From RPRC01 sp034933285 (GTDB taxonomy: Bacteria; Desulfobacterota; Desulfuromonadia; Geobacterales; Geobacteraceae), in the NCBI GenBank assembly GCA_034933285.1, contig JAYFNT010000022.1:33140-97139 (forward strand): 64,000 bases of DNA, written 5' to 3'. A program made the position numbers and the translations under genes. Position 1 is the stretch's first letter. The number at the start of each line of letters is the position of its first letter. The notes below the pieces were generated by a model. That model searched no databases and was not told where the DNA came from. It saw nothing but the letters and a program-made list of their open reading frames with translations. Positions 53,259 through 60,808 of the stretch are shown here, one piece after another.

Positions 53259-55399
53259 TCCCCATTGTTGACGGAAGAACACGAAGCCGACTTGTAATTG
53301 CTCGTGCTGAAGCAATGCGATCCGGTTGCGCTGCGGGTATCGCACACCTGAGTGACGAGACGGGACTGCCAGACACTTCACGAGTTGCATTGTTAATGCA
53401 ACATTGCGAGATCCTTTATTTAGATCAACAGTTCGATAACGCTTGCAAAGTGTACGACACTGCGATTGACCCCCTACTGGAGAGGCTATCCCCTGAGTGT
53501 GCGTCACTTCTTGCTGATAACCGTTCAACAATCGCCTTCGCCTTATTTCAAGCTGAAAGCTCAAATCAATTCTATCACCAAGTCGACATTCGCAGACTGC
53601 TGGGGGTTGAATTACGTAATTCCAGCGCGGCGTTGGAGGCTGAGCGAAGTGCATCTGCAGGAAAGCACTATGAGGCATTTCCAATTATTTGGAGATTGCT
53701 GCTTGAAGCATACCGAAAACAAAACTGGCGAGCGCTCCATTGGGCTCACGCTCACATGGCAAGAGAGTGTATGGCGCTCAACTGGCCAGACGAAGCTGTC
53801 TGGCATGCAATACAGGCCCTTGACAAAGAACTGGTATTAGAAGCGTCAAAGGCATTGATAGCCTCGCGAGACAAGTACCGGGTTGCTATTGGAATCGATA
53901 AAATATTGATGTTTTCCAAACTGGCAAAACATACATGCCTGGCAGCACATTTTTTGTATGCAATTAGCGATTGCATACCAGATGAACAAGTGGAAAAAGT
54001 AATGGAGTGGACTACAAACCACTTGGATTTTGTTCCTACTGGATGGGCAAATGCCTTGCTATTTGAACCTATCTGGAAATTAGTTGGGCGACTTGCCCCC
54101 CGTATGGATCAGGACTCAGTTCTAGCCATTGCGCACAAAGCAGTAAATCATCCTGTATTTGCAAATAGCAATAGGGAGAGAAGACACCTGATAAATTCAT
54201 GCACTTCGTTGTTCCAAGTAATAGCTCCTCATCTTCTTAATCAGTTTATAAGCCCTGTGTTCAGTCTAGTCACAGATCATAAGTCTGACTTCGATTTTGT
54301 GGATTCGTTGAATCTCCTTTGCTTGTTAGCAGAAAAGAATGAGACTTGTCGTGATGAATTTCGAGCGGCGCTTTTCCCGCAAGGTGTTGAGATTTCAAAC
54401 CCACTATTGCTGCAAGTTGCCCCCTTACTCGGATGGCACCCGCAGGGCTTGGACGAGATACATGCCAGTGCTGCTAACATTGCTCTTTCTATCCGAAAAC
54501 AGGTGGAAGTCATTGATAGCACCGCGGAACCCTCAAATTTAGGGGGTTTTTGTTATATAACGAAGGAAAAGGATGCTGAAAAAATTGTTGTTCACATGGG
54601 TGGTGGGCAACATTGGATCGATGCAATGGCCGCAAATCTAGGAGATTTGCCTGACGCTGCTGTGAGCCAACTTATTGAGGCAATGCTTGAAATGATTGCG
54701 GATGATCGAAACGTTGTTGCTAATCGAATCTCGTTGCTCCACTCGCTCATAAAATTTATGCCCCGCTTGCCCACTGATATTGCACAACATACATCGCAGA
54801 TAATCAGCCAAATTGCGCAGGGTAACTTCAGGGAATCTGAAGTCGGACAGACCTACGAGGAAGCAAACAATCCACTTAACCCGTTCAAAATTTCTTCTGG
54901 GGATCCTTCTGAACTGAGAGGAGTCGCTCTTCTGGCACTAGCGAGAGGGAGCAAGATTTATTCAGAGTTTAGTGCTGAATTGCATTCAGGACTATTACTG
55001 AATTTTCTGGAAATTGAGAATGATAAGCTTAAGGAGTTTGGAGTAGCTTCTGCACTTGGCGCAGACTGCCTCTCTGAGCTTGAAATAACTGCTCTCATTG
55101 CAAACTGTTTAGATGCACCTCTGAAAGCCCGTAAATATGCTCTTTATGTATTGGGTTCAGTAATGTCAGTGGATTTTGATCGGCAAGGTCTCAGGCTGGG
55201 TGTACGGGCGATTAGGAGCGCGTCTCATTCGACAGATGCAGGTGAGCGCGCCGAAGCCGCTAGAGCCGCAAAATCATTATTAAGATACACAGATGGCGAA
55301 GACGAGATAAGAACAAGGCTGACGGAAATATTAAAGAACTTATCAAATGATATCAGTCATTATGTTCGGAGTTGTTGTGCCTTGGGCGTAGATGGTTGA
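53252..55399 (+). CDS. Large helical-repeat protein coupled to the HD protein
   Basis: 715 residues, almost entirely alpha-helical. The first third has TPR-like pairs (for example CEILYLDQQFDNACKVYDTA and WALHWAHAHMARE-type segments); the last 200 residues read as HEAT-like repeats (ELEITALIANCLDAPLKARKYAL, GERAEAARAAKSLLRY). No catalytic motif, signal peptide or membrane segment is seen. It is likely a scaffold or sensor partner of the HD protein. GGGAGG precedes the ATG. Confidence 0.72.
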   Translation: MLIPIVDGRTRSRLVIARAEAMRSGCAAGIAHLSDETGLPDTSRVALLMQHCEILYLDQQFDNACKVYDTAIDPLLERLSPECASLLADNRSTIAFALFQAESSNQFYHQVDIRRLLGVELRNSSAALEAERSASAGKHYEAFPIIWRLLLEAYRKQNWRALHWAHAHMARECMALNWPDEAVWHAIQALDKELVLEASKALIASRDKYRVAIGIDKILMFSKLAKHTCLAAHFLYAISDCIPDEQVEKVMEWTTNHLDFVPTGWANALLFEPIWKLVGRLAPRMDQDSVLAIAHKAVNHPVFANSNRERRHLINSCTSLFQVIAPHLLNQFISPVFSLVTDHKSDFDFVDSLNLLCLLAEKNETCRDEFRAALFPQGVEISNPLLLQVAPLLGWHPQGLDEIHASAANIALSIRKQVEVIDSTAEPSNLGGFCYITKEKDAEKIVVHMGGGQHWIDAMAANLGDLPDAAVSQLIEAMLEMIADDRNVVANRISLLHSLIKFMPRLPTDIAQHTSQIISQIAQGNFRESEVGQTYEEANNPLNPFKISSGDPSELRGVALLALARGSKIYSEFSAELHSGLLLNFLEIENDKLKEFGVASALGADCLSELEITALIANCLDAPLKARKYALYVLGSVMSVDFDRQGLRLGVRAIRSASHSTDAGERAEAARAAKSLLRYTDGEDEIRTRLTEILKNLSNDISHYVRSCCALGVDG

Positions 55400-55697
55400 C
55401 AGTACTTCTTCGGATGCCCCCAGAATTCTCTGCTCTTGAAAAGTAAAAGTAAGCTGGTCAACCATCGGCAAGACCGGCCCTAAAACCCGTCCGGTCAGCC
55501 TCATTACCGTTCTGGGGCCCCTAGGGGGACGCCCATAAAATTATAAGTTTCTCAAGCAGAATTTTATGAATTTATGGGCGTCCCTCTGGGAACCCTGGGT
55601 GGAGACCTGACACCGCTGTCTTGTGAACACGCGAGTGGACACCGACCTTCGGCGAGTCACCCGCGGGGGCCGTTGGTCAACTTAAGAGGAGGCAAAA
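55400..55697 (+). other. Intergenic region with attC-like pieces and a palindrome
   Basis: GGTCAACCATCGG at 55455 shares AACCATCGG with the attC at 57367 and may be the 5' end of a site that closes the HD cassette. A 65-base palindrome interrupts it (55523-55587). CTTCGGCGAGTCACCCGCGG and GCCGTTGGTC near 55650-55675 look like the 3' part of a site. AAGAGGAGG serves the next gene. Confidence 0.45.
55523..55587. repeat. Imperfect palindrome with GGGACGCCCATAAA arms
   Basis: Arms AGGGGGACGCCCATAAA and TTTATGGGCGTCCCT enclose an A+T-rich centre (AAATTATA ... AATTTTATG). The structure is REP-like but the arms differ from the other families in the window. Confidence 0.75.
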
Positions 55698-55976
55698 ATG
55701 GCTCGTCGAGAAGAATCTGAATTGTATCAAAAGCTGATAACGTCAAAGTTTTCCTTTTTGCCAAGAGGCACACGAACAATTGAAGAAATTTACAATGCTG
55801 TAAAACAGCAGTTTTCGGAGCTTTGCGACGATTCATATTATTGTTCTGAGAACTGCCGTTCTGGCAATGATCAACCAGAATGGAAACACACTGTTCGGAA
55901 TGCACTCCAGTATCTTAAATCCAAGAACGGTTCCATCATCTATACTGGACGAAGAGGTTTCTGGAAATTTCAATAA
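55698..55976 (+). CDS. Small winged-helix-like protein
   Basis: 92 residues with AGGAGG upstream. The pattern IEEIYNAVKQQFSELCDDSYYCSENC and QPEWKHTVRNALQYLKSKNGSIIY matches a winged-helix module seen at the N-terminus of some restriction endonucleases, here without a nuclease domain. It may be a regulator or a cut-down fragment. It lies in the cassette-like region. Confidence 0.65.
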   Translation: MARREESELYQKLITSKFSFLPRGTRTIEEIYNAVKQQFSELCDDSYYCSENCRSGNDQPEWKHTVRNALQYLKSKNGSIIYTGRRGFWKFQ

Positions 55977-56015
55977 CAAACACTTTCTTCAAGTCAGAGT
56001 TCAGGAGGCTACTAC

Positions 56016-56399
56016 ATGAACAGCGGTATAAAACGAAACTTTGTCGGCATTCTATTGCTTCTTCTGACTATCTTACCTGCATGCGCCACACAAACATCAA
56101 ATCCTTCTCTGCGCAGAAAGGCTGCCTCAATATCTCTCATTTTGCCTGATGAAAAGAGCATCGACAAAAACCGGAAACATACCATTATCTCAGAAGTTGA
56201 AGGTATCTCGTGTGGCCGTCAACTTGGGTCTGACCCATCTTTGGATGTCGCCCGAGAAATGCTGAGAATAGAAGCTGCAAAAGTTGACGCTGATGCAGTG
56301 TTGAATATTGCATGCGAAGAAACGGGTGTCAGTTGGACCCACAACTGTTGGAAAACGATAGAGTGTCGTGGTGATGCTGTTAAATGGAAGTCGGAATAA
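56016..56399 (+). CDS. RcsF-like lipoprotein
   Basis: 127 residues, AGGAGG upstream. Signal peptide with lipobox Leu-Pro-Ala-Cys (Cys about 23). The C-terminal domain (about 60-125) has four Cys (GISCGRQ, NIACEET, HNCW, IECRGDAVKW) spaced as in RcsF-like outer-membrane stress lipoproteins with two disulfides, with an intervening AxxMLRIEAAKVDADAV helix. No Rcs partner genes are present; probably a cassette or accessory gene. Confidence 0.72.
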   Translation: MNSGIKRNFVGILLLLLTILPACATQTSNPSLRRKAASISLILPDEKSIDKNRKHTIISEVEGISCGRQLGSDPSLDVAREMLRIEAAKVDADAVLNIACEETGVSWTHNCWKTIECRGDAVKWKSE

Positions 56400-56639
56400 T
56401 CCCAACCCTTATAAGGCCCCGGTCCGTCAAGGGCAAAAATAGACCCTGACGATTTTGAATCGTAGGAGCATAAAAGGGTCAGCATAAAAGGGTCAGGTCT
56501 ACACGGCCTGTTGCCCAAAGTCATTCGCATAAAGAACCGGGCTTCAAGTTTGTTGACCAGCAGCAATAATCAAGTTCTTTGAAAATCAACGCCCCAGCTA
56601 TAGCCTGTGCACGAAGCATTAAGGTGAATCAGTGGAAAA
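56400..56639. other. Non-coding stretch before the repeat block
   Basis: 240 bases without a supported gene. Contains a direct repeat of CATAAAAGGGTCAG (56468-56493) and scattered fragments similar to the GGGTCAG repeat arms seen at 61381 and 63076. Confidence 0.45.
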
Positions 56640-56686
56640 TAGGGACACTTCCCTGTTTTCCGTAAATTAAATGGGGAAGTGTCCCT
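56640..56686. repeat. REP palindrome A (GGGACACTTCCC type)
   Basis: AGGGACACTTCCC and GGGGAAGTGTCCCT arms around TGTTTTCCGTAAATTAAAT. An identical copy lies at 57818-57867, and half copies at about 57645 and 60060. Confidence 0.92.
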
Positions 56687-56695
56687 AATTATCAA

Positions 56696-56778
56696 GGGGA
56701 TACAGGGACGTTCTTGCTTTAGTGCATTAACTGTCCATGCGTTCGATAAAGCACTAAAGCAAGAACGTCCCTGAAGTG
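56696..56778. repeat. REP palindrome B (CAGGGACGTTCTTGC type), copy 1
   Basis: Perfect 23-base arms (56703-56725 and 56751-56773) around a 25-base centre. The whole element is repeated without change at 60356-60437. It is followed directly by the remaining half of an attC-like site. Confidence 0.93.
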
Positions 56779-56833
56779 ACCCGGTGGTGTGGGAGGACGG
56801 CGGGTGAGAACCCGCCTTCTACCCGATTGGACC
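56779..56833 (+). repeat. attC-like site, 5' end lost to a REP insertion
   Basis: GGGAGGACGGCGGGT and ACCCGCCTTCTACCC arms form an attC-like hairpin, then ATTGGACC in place of GTTGGACC. The TTGGACC start is complementary to GGTCCAAC at 57367, which closes the same cassette. The 5' core is replaced by REP B. Confidence 0.6.
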
Positions 56834-56863
56834 GAAAAAATATAAGGGGAAAGACATCGCCTT

Positions 56864-57061
56864 ATGACTTCATTTCACCGAATATCATTTCTGATTCTCG
56901 GCAGCTTATTTTCCCTTGCTTTTATCCTTTGTGGAATACTATTGATTTTTGTAATGGATGGTTGGCAGAAACTTGGTTTCATTCCTCAAGTGGGGCTTGG
57001 TGGTATTTTTCTCAGATACTTCATTCAAAAATATGGGCGGTCGAATAGAGGAAATGTATAG
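56864..57061 (+). CDS. Cassette gene: small two-helix membrane protein
   Basis: 65 residues, two hydrophobic segments (about 7-31 and 40-54) and a basic tail. AAGGGGAAAG lies 11-20 bases upstream of the ATG. Not recognised. First of two genes between the cassette ends TTGGACC and GGTCCAAC. Confidence 0.55.
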   Translation: MTSFHRISFLILGSLFSLAFILCGILLIFVMDGWQKLGFIPQVGLGGIFLRYFIQKYGRSNRGNV

Positions 57062-57079
57062 AGAAATGCAGGTATAACC

Positions 57080-57361
57080 ATGACTGAAAAAACAAAAAAT
57101 AGCGAAACAAAAATCCTTACCGGTATTTTCTTCATCATCCTCCTAGTATCAATTTTCTTTGTTTCAAAGATGACATTGACAGCACTCGGAATTTACTCTT
57201 CTGTAACCTATTCAATTGCCTATTTTGCCCTCTTCGGCGTCGCATATATTTTCACCAAGTATGTCTTTATTTCGATGTTGAGAACTTATCAGTATATTGC
57301 ACTGGCCATTTCAGCGGCTATAAGTGGCGTGTGTATCATATGGTTGCTATATCTGCATTAA
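57080..57361 (+). CDS. Cassette gene: small three-helix membrane protein
   Basis: 93 residues with three membrane segments (about 12-28, 37-55 and 67-90). GCAGGT precedes the ATG by about eight bases. No family recognised. Its stop lies five bases before the attC site that closes the cassette, the usual arrangement. Confidence 0.65.
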   Translation: MTEKTKNSETKILTGIFFIILLVSIFFVSKMTLTALGIYSSVTYSIAYFALFGVAYIFTKYVFISMLRTYQYIALAISAAISGVCIIWLLYLH

Positions 57362-57366
57362 GGAGA

Positions 57367-57418
57367 GGTCCAACCATCGGGAGGTGCGGTTGCACCGCAC
57401 ACCCTCATGGCGTTATGA
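57367..57418 (+). repeat. attC recombination site with clear hairpin
   Basis: GGTCCAAC ... GCGTTATGA. The arms AACCAT/ATGGcGTT and GGGaGGTGCGGT/ACCGCACaCCC pair around TGC, leaving one extrahelical base, the hallmark of folded attC sites. The 5' core is complementary to the cassette start at 56827. Confidence 0.75.
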
Positions 57419-57431
57419 TAAGGATATCAGT

Positions 57432-57647
57432 ATGAGCCAGAGTATTATTTCAGACAATTGGTCGCTCCAAAATATATCAGAACTCTTAATTGATGGCATC
57501 GACCCAAGCAATGCACACTTTGTAATACCAAACAGCGCAACTGACTCGCACGAATATAAGATAGTTCCAATGGCGGTCATAGCTTTCGAGGCGCTATTTG
57601 ACCTGATTACCGATATTATTCTGAGAAATCAGATACTGAGAAAATAG
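57432..57647 (+). CDS. Cassette gene truncated by a repeat
   Basis: 71 residues. AAGG lies eight bases before the ATG. No family recognised; no signal peptide. The stop codon (AAATAG) belongs to a half copy of REP A, so the original C-terminus is lost. No closing attC core complementary to TTATGAT follows. Confidence 0.55.
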   Translation: MSQSIISDNWSLQNISELLIDGIDPSNAHFVIPNSATDSHEYKIVPMAVIAFEALFDLITDIILRNQILRK

Positions 57648-57701
57648 GGACACTTCCCTATTATTGTTGACAAATAATTAAATAGCACTTAAACAATGTG
57701 C

Positions 57702-57821
57702 ATGCCAAGGATAGCGCGTGCAGTAGCGGTAGATTATCCCCATCATGTCACGCAACGCGGCAACAACCGCTCTGCGGTATTTTTCGATGACGAGGATCGC
57801 TGGTTTTATATTGGAAAATAG
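57702..57821 (+). pseudogene. RAYT/Y1 transposase fragment (N-terminal 39 residues)
   Basis: Starts MPRIARAVAVDYPHHVTQRG and continues to a stop formed by REP A. This is the conserved N-terminus of Y1/RAYT proteins, related to but distinct from the intact gene at 63195. It is bracketed by REP A arms on both sides (57645 and 57818), so REP A is probably the palindrome its parent recognised. Confidence 0.8.
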
Positions 57822-57868
57822 GGACACTTCCCTGTTTTCCGTAAATTAAATGGGGAAGTGTCCCTATT
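57818..57868. repeat. REP palindrome A, copy 2
   Basis: Same arms and centre as the copy at 56640-56686, with AAATA/TATTT extending the stem on both sides. Confidence 0.92.
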
Positions 57869-57927
57869 TATCTATGGGAAAATCGGCACGCATCAAATCT
57901 GAGCCGACGGGCATTCGTGCGACGCTC

Positions 57928-59091
57928 TCAGTGAAACTCCAGTTGAACGCTTTTGCCCAGGCGGGTCAGGCACTCGGCAATTCTTTCCATCAGATTCCTG
58001 CGAATGGAAACGCTCTGGGGGAGATCGGGGTTCTGGTATGCGGGATTTATTTTAAGTCCGACCAGCAGGGTTATCTCGTCGGCATCGAGCAGAATGTCGG
58101 CAACCTGGATAGCACCGCTTTTGTCCCTCTTGGGAAGAAGGTTCTCGTTTCCGCCGGTAGCTTCTATCCACTCCAAGACTGAGGAAAGGGTAAGGATGCC
58201 CTCGGTCAACAGGTCGACCCCCGGCAGAGAACCCATGGGGGGCACTTCCAGGCGGGCAGTCTCAGGTTTGACCGACACGCTCTGGCCGCTGTGTGCTGCG
58301 ACAATCTTGCCGGTTGTGCCTCCGCAAACGATTCGTGTTCCTTGGAATTCCAAAATACGCTGTGCGATCACACGATCTTCTGCCGGGTCGAGTGGTGGGC
58401 CTGTCAGGAGCATGACATGCTGTTTCGCACGTACAAGCAGACCGGCAAGTGATGCGTCATCCGACGGTTTTCTTCCATAGAGCTCATTTGTGTGAGCAGT
58501 GACCTTTTCTACGATGAGACGTACGTTTGAAGGTAGAAATTGTAATAATTCCTGGATGTAATCGGTTATATGCTCCAGGTTCCACTCAAAATTGAAGGCG
58601 CCCCCTATGCCTGCGTGCACGATACCGTCACTCATGGCGATCAACAGGTCGCCGCGGTGCAGTGTTCCCCTGCAGAAAAGGACGTTTTTGTCGAGGATTG
58701 AGATGTTGGAGAATTCAAGTGGAGTGAATTTCCCGTCATGGTAATAAAGTATGGGTGGATTGTTAAAATTGAATATTTTGAACGATAAATCGGTGTTGTC
58801 AATTTCAATGACTGTCTTTGTCGTATACGACAGGTTGTGGCGTTTGTCGACCGGTAAGCTGGCTACGACTGTCTCAATAACCTCAGTCAACGGGATTTCG
58901 TAGCGAAGCATTTTGATGATGATTTCGGAAGACAGTGTGGCGAGGATATTCGCTTTCACGCCGCTCCCGAGGCCGTCACACAGCACCATGCGCGTCTTGC
59001 CGCCGGTGCTCAGATCGCGGATCTGATCGCCGCAGAGTTCTTCGCCGACCTTGTTCAAACTGTGGTGGTAAACATCAACAAGGTATTTCAA
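57928..59091 (-). CDS. SpoIIE/PP2C-type serine phosphatase
   Basis: 387 residues from a TTG immediately after the PAS gene stop codon (TAG-TTG), with AGGAG in the end of that gene. Residues 1-235 form a SpoIIE-type PP2C domain: LCDGLGSG (metal Asp), MSDGIVHAG, and DDASLAGLLV. Residues about 240-387 are an extra domain without a named family. SpoIIE-like phosphatases paired with PAS proteins accompany sensory [FeFe]-hydrogenases (group C) in anaerobes as I recall, but no hydrogenase gene is in this window. Confidence 0.83.
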   Translation of the reverse strand: MKYLVDVYHHSLNKVGEELCGDQIRDLSTGGKTRMVLCDGLGSGVKANILATLSSEIIIKMLRYEIPLTEVIETVVASLPVDKRHNLSYTTKTVIEIDNTDLSFKIFNFNNPPILYYHDGKFTPLEFSNISILDKNVLFCRGTLHRGDLLIAMSDGIVHAGIGGAFNFEWNLEHITDYIQELLQFLPSNVRLIVEKVTAHTNELYGRKPSDDASLAGLLVRAKQHVMLLTGPPLDPAEDRVIAQRILEFQGTRIVCGGTTGKIVAAHSGQSVSVKPETARLEVPPMGSLPGVDLLTEGILTLSSVLEWIEATGGNENLLPKRDKSGAIQVADILLDADEITLLVGLKINPAYQNPDLPQSVSIRRNLMERIAECLTRLGKSVQLEFH

Positions 59092-59592
59092 CTATTGAAT
59101 CTCCTGGTTCAGCACGTTGCGAATCTGTATCAGGCTTACTTTCGCCTCTGCTGTGGTTTCCCCGAGCAAACTGGCTATTTCCTGCGCTATGTGCATCTGC
59201 TTGTCGATTACTTTGTTTACATTCAGGAGAAGCTCGTGCTTCATGCGCCGCAGTTCTTCGAGATGAGCATATTCGCTGGTCAAATCCACCATGATGCAGG
59301 CAATGAAACCTTCATCTTTCATGGGGAAAATTATCAAACGCACGTAGACTCCGAAACGAGCCATCTTCTTTTCCTTGCGGATGATGGTGTTGTCATCCCA
59401 TGCTTCGCGAAAAACCGACAGGTCGTCAAAAAAGGCCGAGGCGTGTTTTTCAAGTACCTGAGACTTTTCCGACTTTACTATCTGGCAGAAAGAGGGATTT
59501 ACCAATTGAACAATCAGTGACTCCTGGTCGAAAACGACCAGGCAGTTCGGGTCAAATTCCCATAACTTTTCCCATATTGGCTCATGTATCAT
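59092..59592 (-). CDS. PAS-domain protein with C-terminal coiled coil
   Basis: 166 residues. A PAS domain (about 8-115: FDPNCLVVFDQE, LVNPSFCQIV, then VRLIIFPMKDEGFIACIMVDLT) is followed by a helix of about 45 residues (EYAHLEELRRMKHELLLNVNKV). It would sense a signal and pass it to the phosphatase encoded directly downstream. No output domain of its own. Confidence 0.82.
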   Translation of the reverse strand: MIHEPIWEKLWEFDPNCLVVFDQESLIVQLVNPSFCQIVKSEKSQVLEKHASAFFDDLSVFREAWDDNTIIRKEKKMARFGVYVRLIIFPMKDEGFIACIMVDLTSEYAHLEELRRMKHELLLNVNKVIDKQMHIAQEIASLLGETTAEAKVSLIQIRNVLNQEIQ

Positions 59593-59931
59593 GGCTCACC
59601 TTTATGTAAGTTAGGTTTTGTTTTGAATCAGACTTGTCCAAAATAAAGGGGTAGCTCTTTTAGGAGGGCGAACTACCCCAAGTTAAAAGGATGACGAATG
59701 GTTTCGTCACTTTCATGAATAGCAATACAAATGCCAAAAGTGCAATGCGCCATTCAATATTACTAACTAATTGATTTTATAAGTTAATTTACTTAGCAAA
59801 AATTGCGACACAATTGCGGTTACGAATTTATCTCATTGTAGTCCTTTACATATAACTGCACCACTTGTAACATAGAGCGACATTTGTGCCTCGCCCCCGA
59901 ATTGCAGTAGGGCTTTTATGTTTCATCCTTA
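59593..59931. other. Upstream region of the PAS-phosphatase pair
   Basis: 339 A+T-rich bases. AGGTGAGCC on the minus strand serves the PAS gene. A GGGGTAG/CTACCCC hairpin is at 59648-59679. No gene supported. Confidence 0.5.
59648..59679. promoter_or_regulatory. GGGGTAG/CTACCCC inverted repeat upstream of the PAS gene
   Basis: Seven-base perfect arms separated by 18 bases, 56 bases before the PAS start codon on the minus strand. Could be an operator or an mRNA leader hairpin. Confidence 0.4.
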
Positions 59932-60058
59932 TCAAGGACAGTTAAACTGCCCGCCATTTACGAGAAGGATATCGCCATTGATCTCGCTTGCCATGTTAGA
60001 CGCCAGGAATGTTACTGCATTTCCAATTTCTTCCGGAGTCTGCTCACCACGACGGAAA
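59932..60058 (-). pseudogene. Remnant of a short-chain dehydrogenase/reductase (C-terminal 40 residues)
   Basis: On the minus strand the frame reads RRGEQTPEEIGNAVTFLASN, then MASEINGDILLVNGGQFN and a stop. This is the conserved C-terminus of FabG-like SDR enzymes (PEEIA..V.FLASD.AS.ITG....DGG). The rest of the gene is missing; the break coincides with a half copy of REP A at 60059. Confidence 0.82.
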
Positions 60059-60076
60059 AAATAGGGACACTTCCGA
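60059..60076. repeat. Half copy of REP palindrome A
   Basis: AAAATAGGGACACTTCC without the second arm; abuts the SDR remnant. Confidence 0.7.
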
Positions 60077-60225
60077 ATGGCACTAGTTTAAGGGTTCATA
60101 GCATGGTATCTGTTCCGGTGAAGAATCTCTTTCATTTCATGTCTTGGCGAAGTAAGCAACTCGTAATTTTTGGGGCGTCGTTTGGGGGAATTCGGGGGAC
60201 ACCATACTCATTGGGGGAATTCGAG

Positions 60226-60357
60226 GAATTCGGGGGACACCTTACTCATTAGGACACCATCTTCAAGATTAATGATCGCAAATAATAGGCTTGCAATAAA
60301 ATATGGTGGCGCATACTATGGGGCATGGCCAGAATCGCAAGGGTCGTTGCCCCTGGG
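60226..60357 (+). pseudogene. Truncated 5' copy of the RAYT locus at 63 kb
   Basis: About 130 bases identical, apart from one mismatch, to 63096-63225: the GGACACCTTACTCATT arm, the leader, and the first ten codons (MARIARVVAP) from 60325. It stops exactly where REP B (60356-60437) begins. Additional GGGGGAATTC and GGACACC arms precede it (60180-60225). Confidence 0.88.
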
Positions 60358-60437
60358 GGATACAGGGACGTTCTTGCTTTAGTGCATTAACTGTCCATGC
60401 GTTCGATAAAGCACTAAAGCAAGAACGTCCCTGAAGT
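60356..60437. repeat. REP palindrome B, copy 2
   Basis: Same 80-base element as 56696-56778, including the 23-base arms and centre. It interrupts the truncated RAYT copy and is followed by a decanucleotide tandem repeat derived from its own tail. Confidence 0.93.
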
Positions 60438-60580
60438 GCCCCGTCCCTGAAGTGCCCTGAAGTGCCCTGAAGTGCCCTGAAGTGCCCTGAAGTGCCCTGA
60501 AGTGCCCTGAAGTGCCCTGAAGTGCCCTGAAGTGCCCTGAAGTGCCTGCCCTGAAGTTCCCGTCCCTGAAGTGCCCTTAT
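60438..60580. repeat. Tandem decanucleotide repeat (AGTGCCCTGA)
   Basis: Nine exact copies at 60451-60540, flanked by partial units (CCCTGAAGTGCC, TGCCCTGAAGTTCC, GTCCCTGAAGTGCCC). The unit equals the tail of REP B (CCCTGAAGTG). Not a CRISPR: no spacers. Confidence 0.95.
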
Positions 60581-60645
60581 ATAGGCAAGTATTAGAAATG
60601 CTGGCGCCAATAGGAAAACCTGCTATTGGTGAAGAATGACATATC

Positions 60646-60747
60646 AATACTGTACTAATAAACTATGCAGAACTTTTGAAGAAGCAGGGCCGGAATGCTG
60701 AGGCCAAAGCACTTGAACAACAAATCATCAAGGATAAAATTAAATAA
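60646..60747 (+). pseudogene. Remnant of a TPR-protein C-terminus
   Basis: 33 codons reading NTVLINYAELLKKQGRNAEA and then KALEQQIIKDKIK before a stop. This is the typical last repeat of a tetratricopeptide protein. An in-frame stop lies just upstream and no start is present. Confidence 0.7.
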
Positions 60748-60808
60748 GCCGAACCAGCACATCCAGCCGACATCGTACCTCGTGGCTGATACTGTTGTTG
60801 GAGATTGA

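Noticed and set aside
60438..60580. CRISPR-like array
   Set aside because: Units of ten bases directly abut one another with no spacers, and no cas genes are present.
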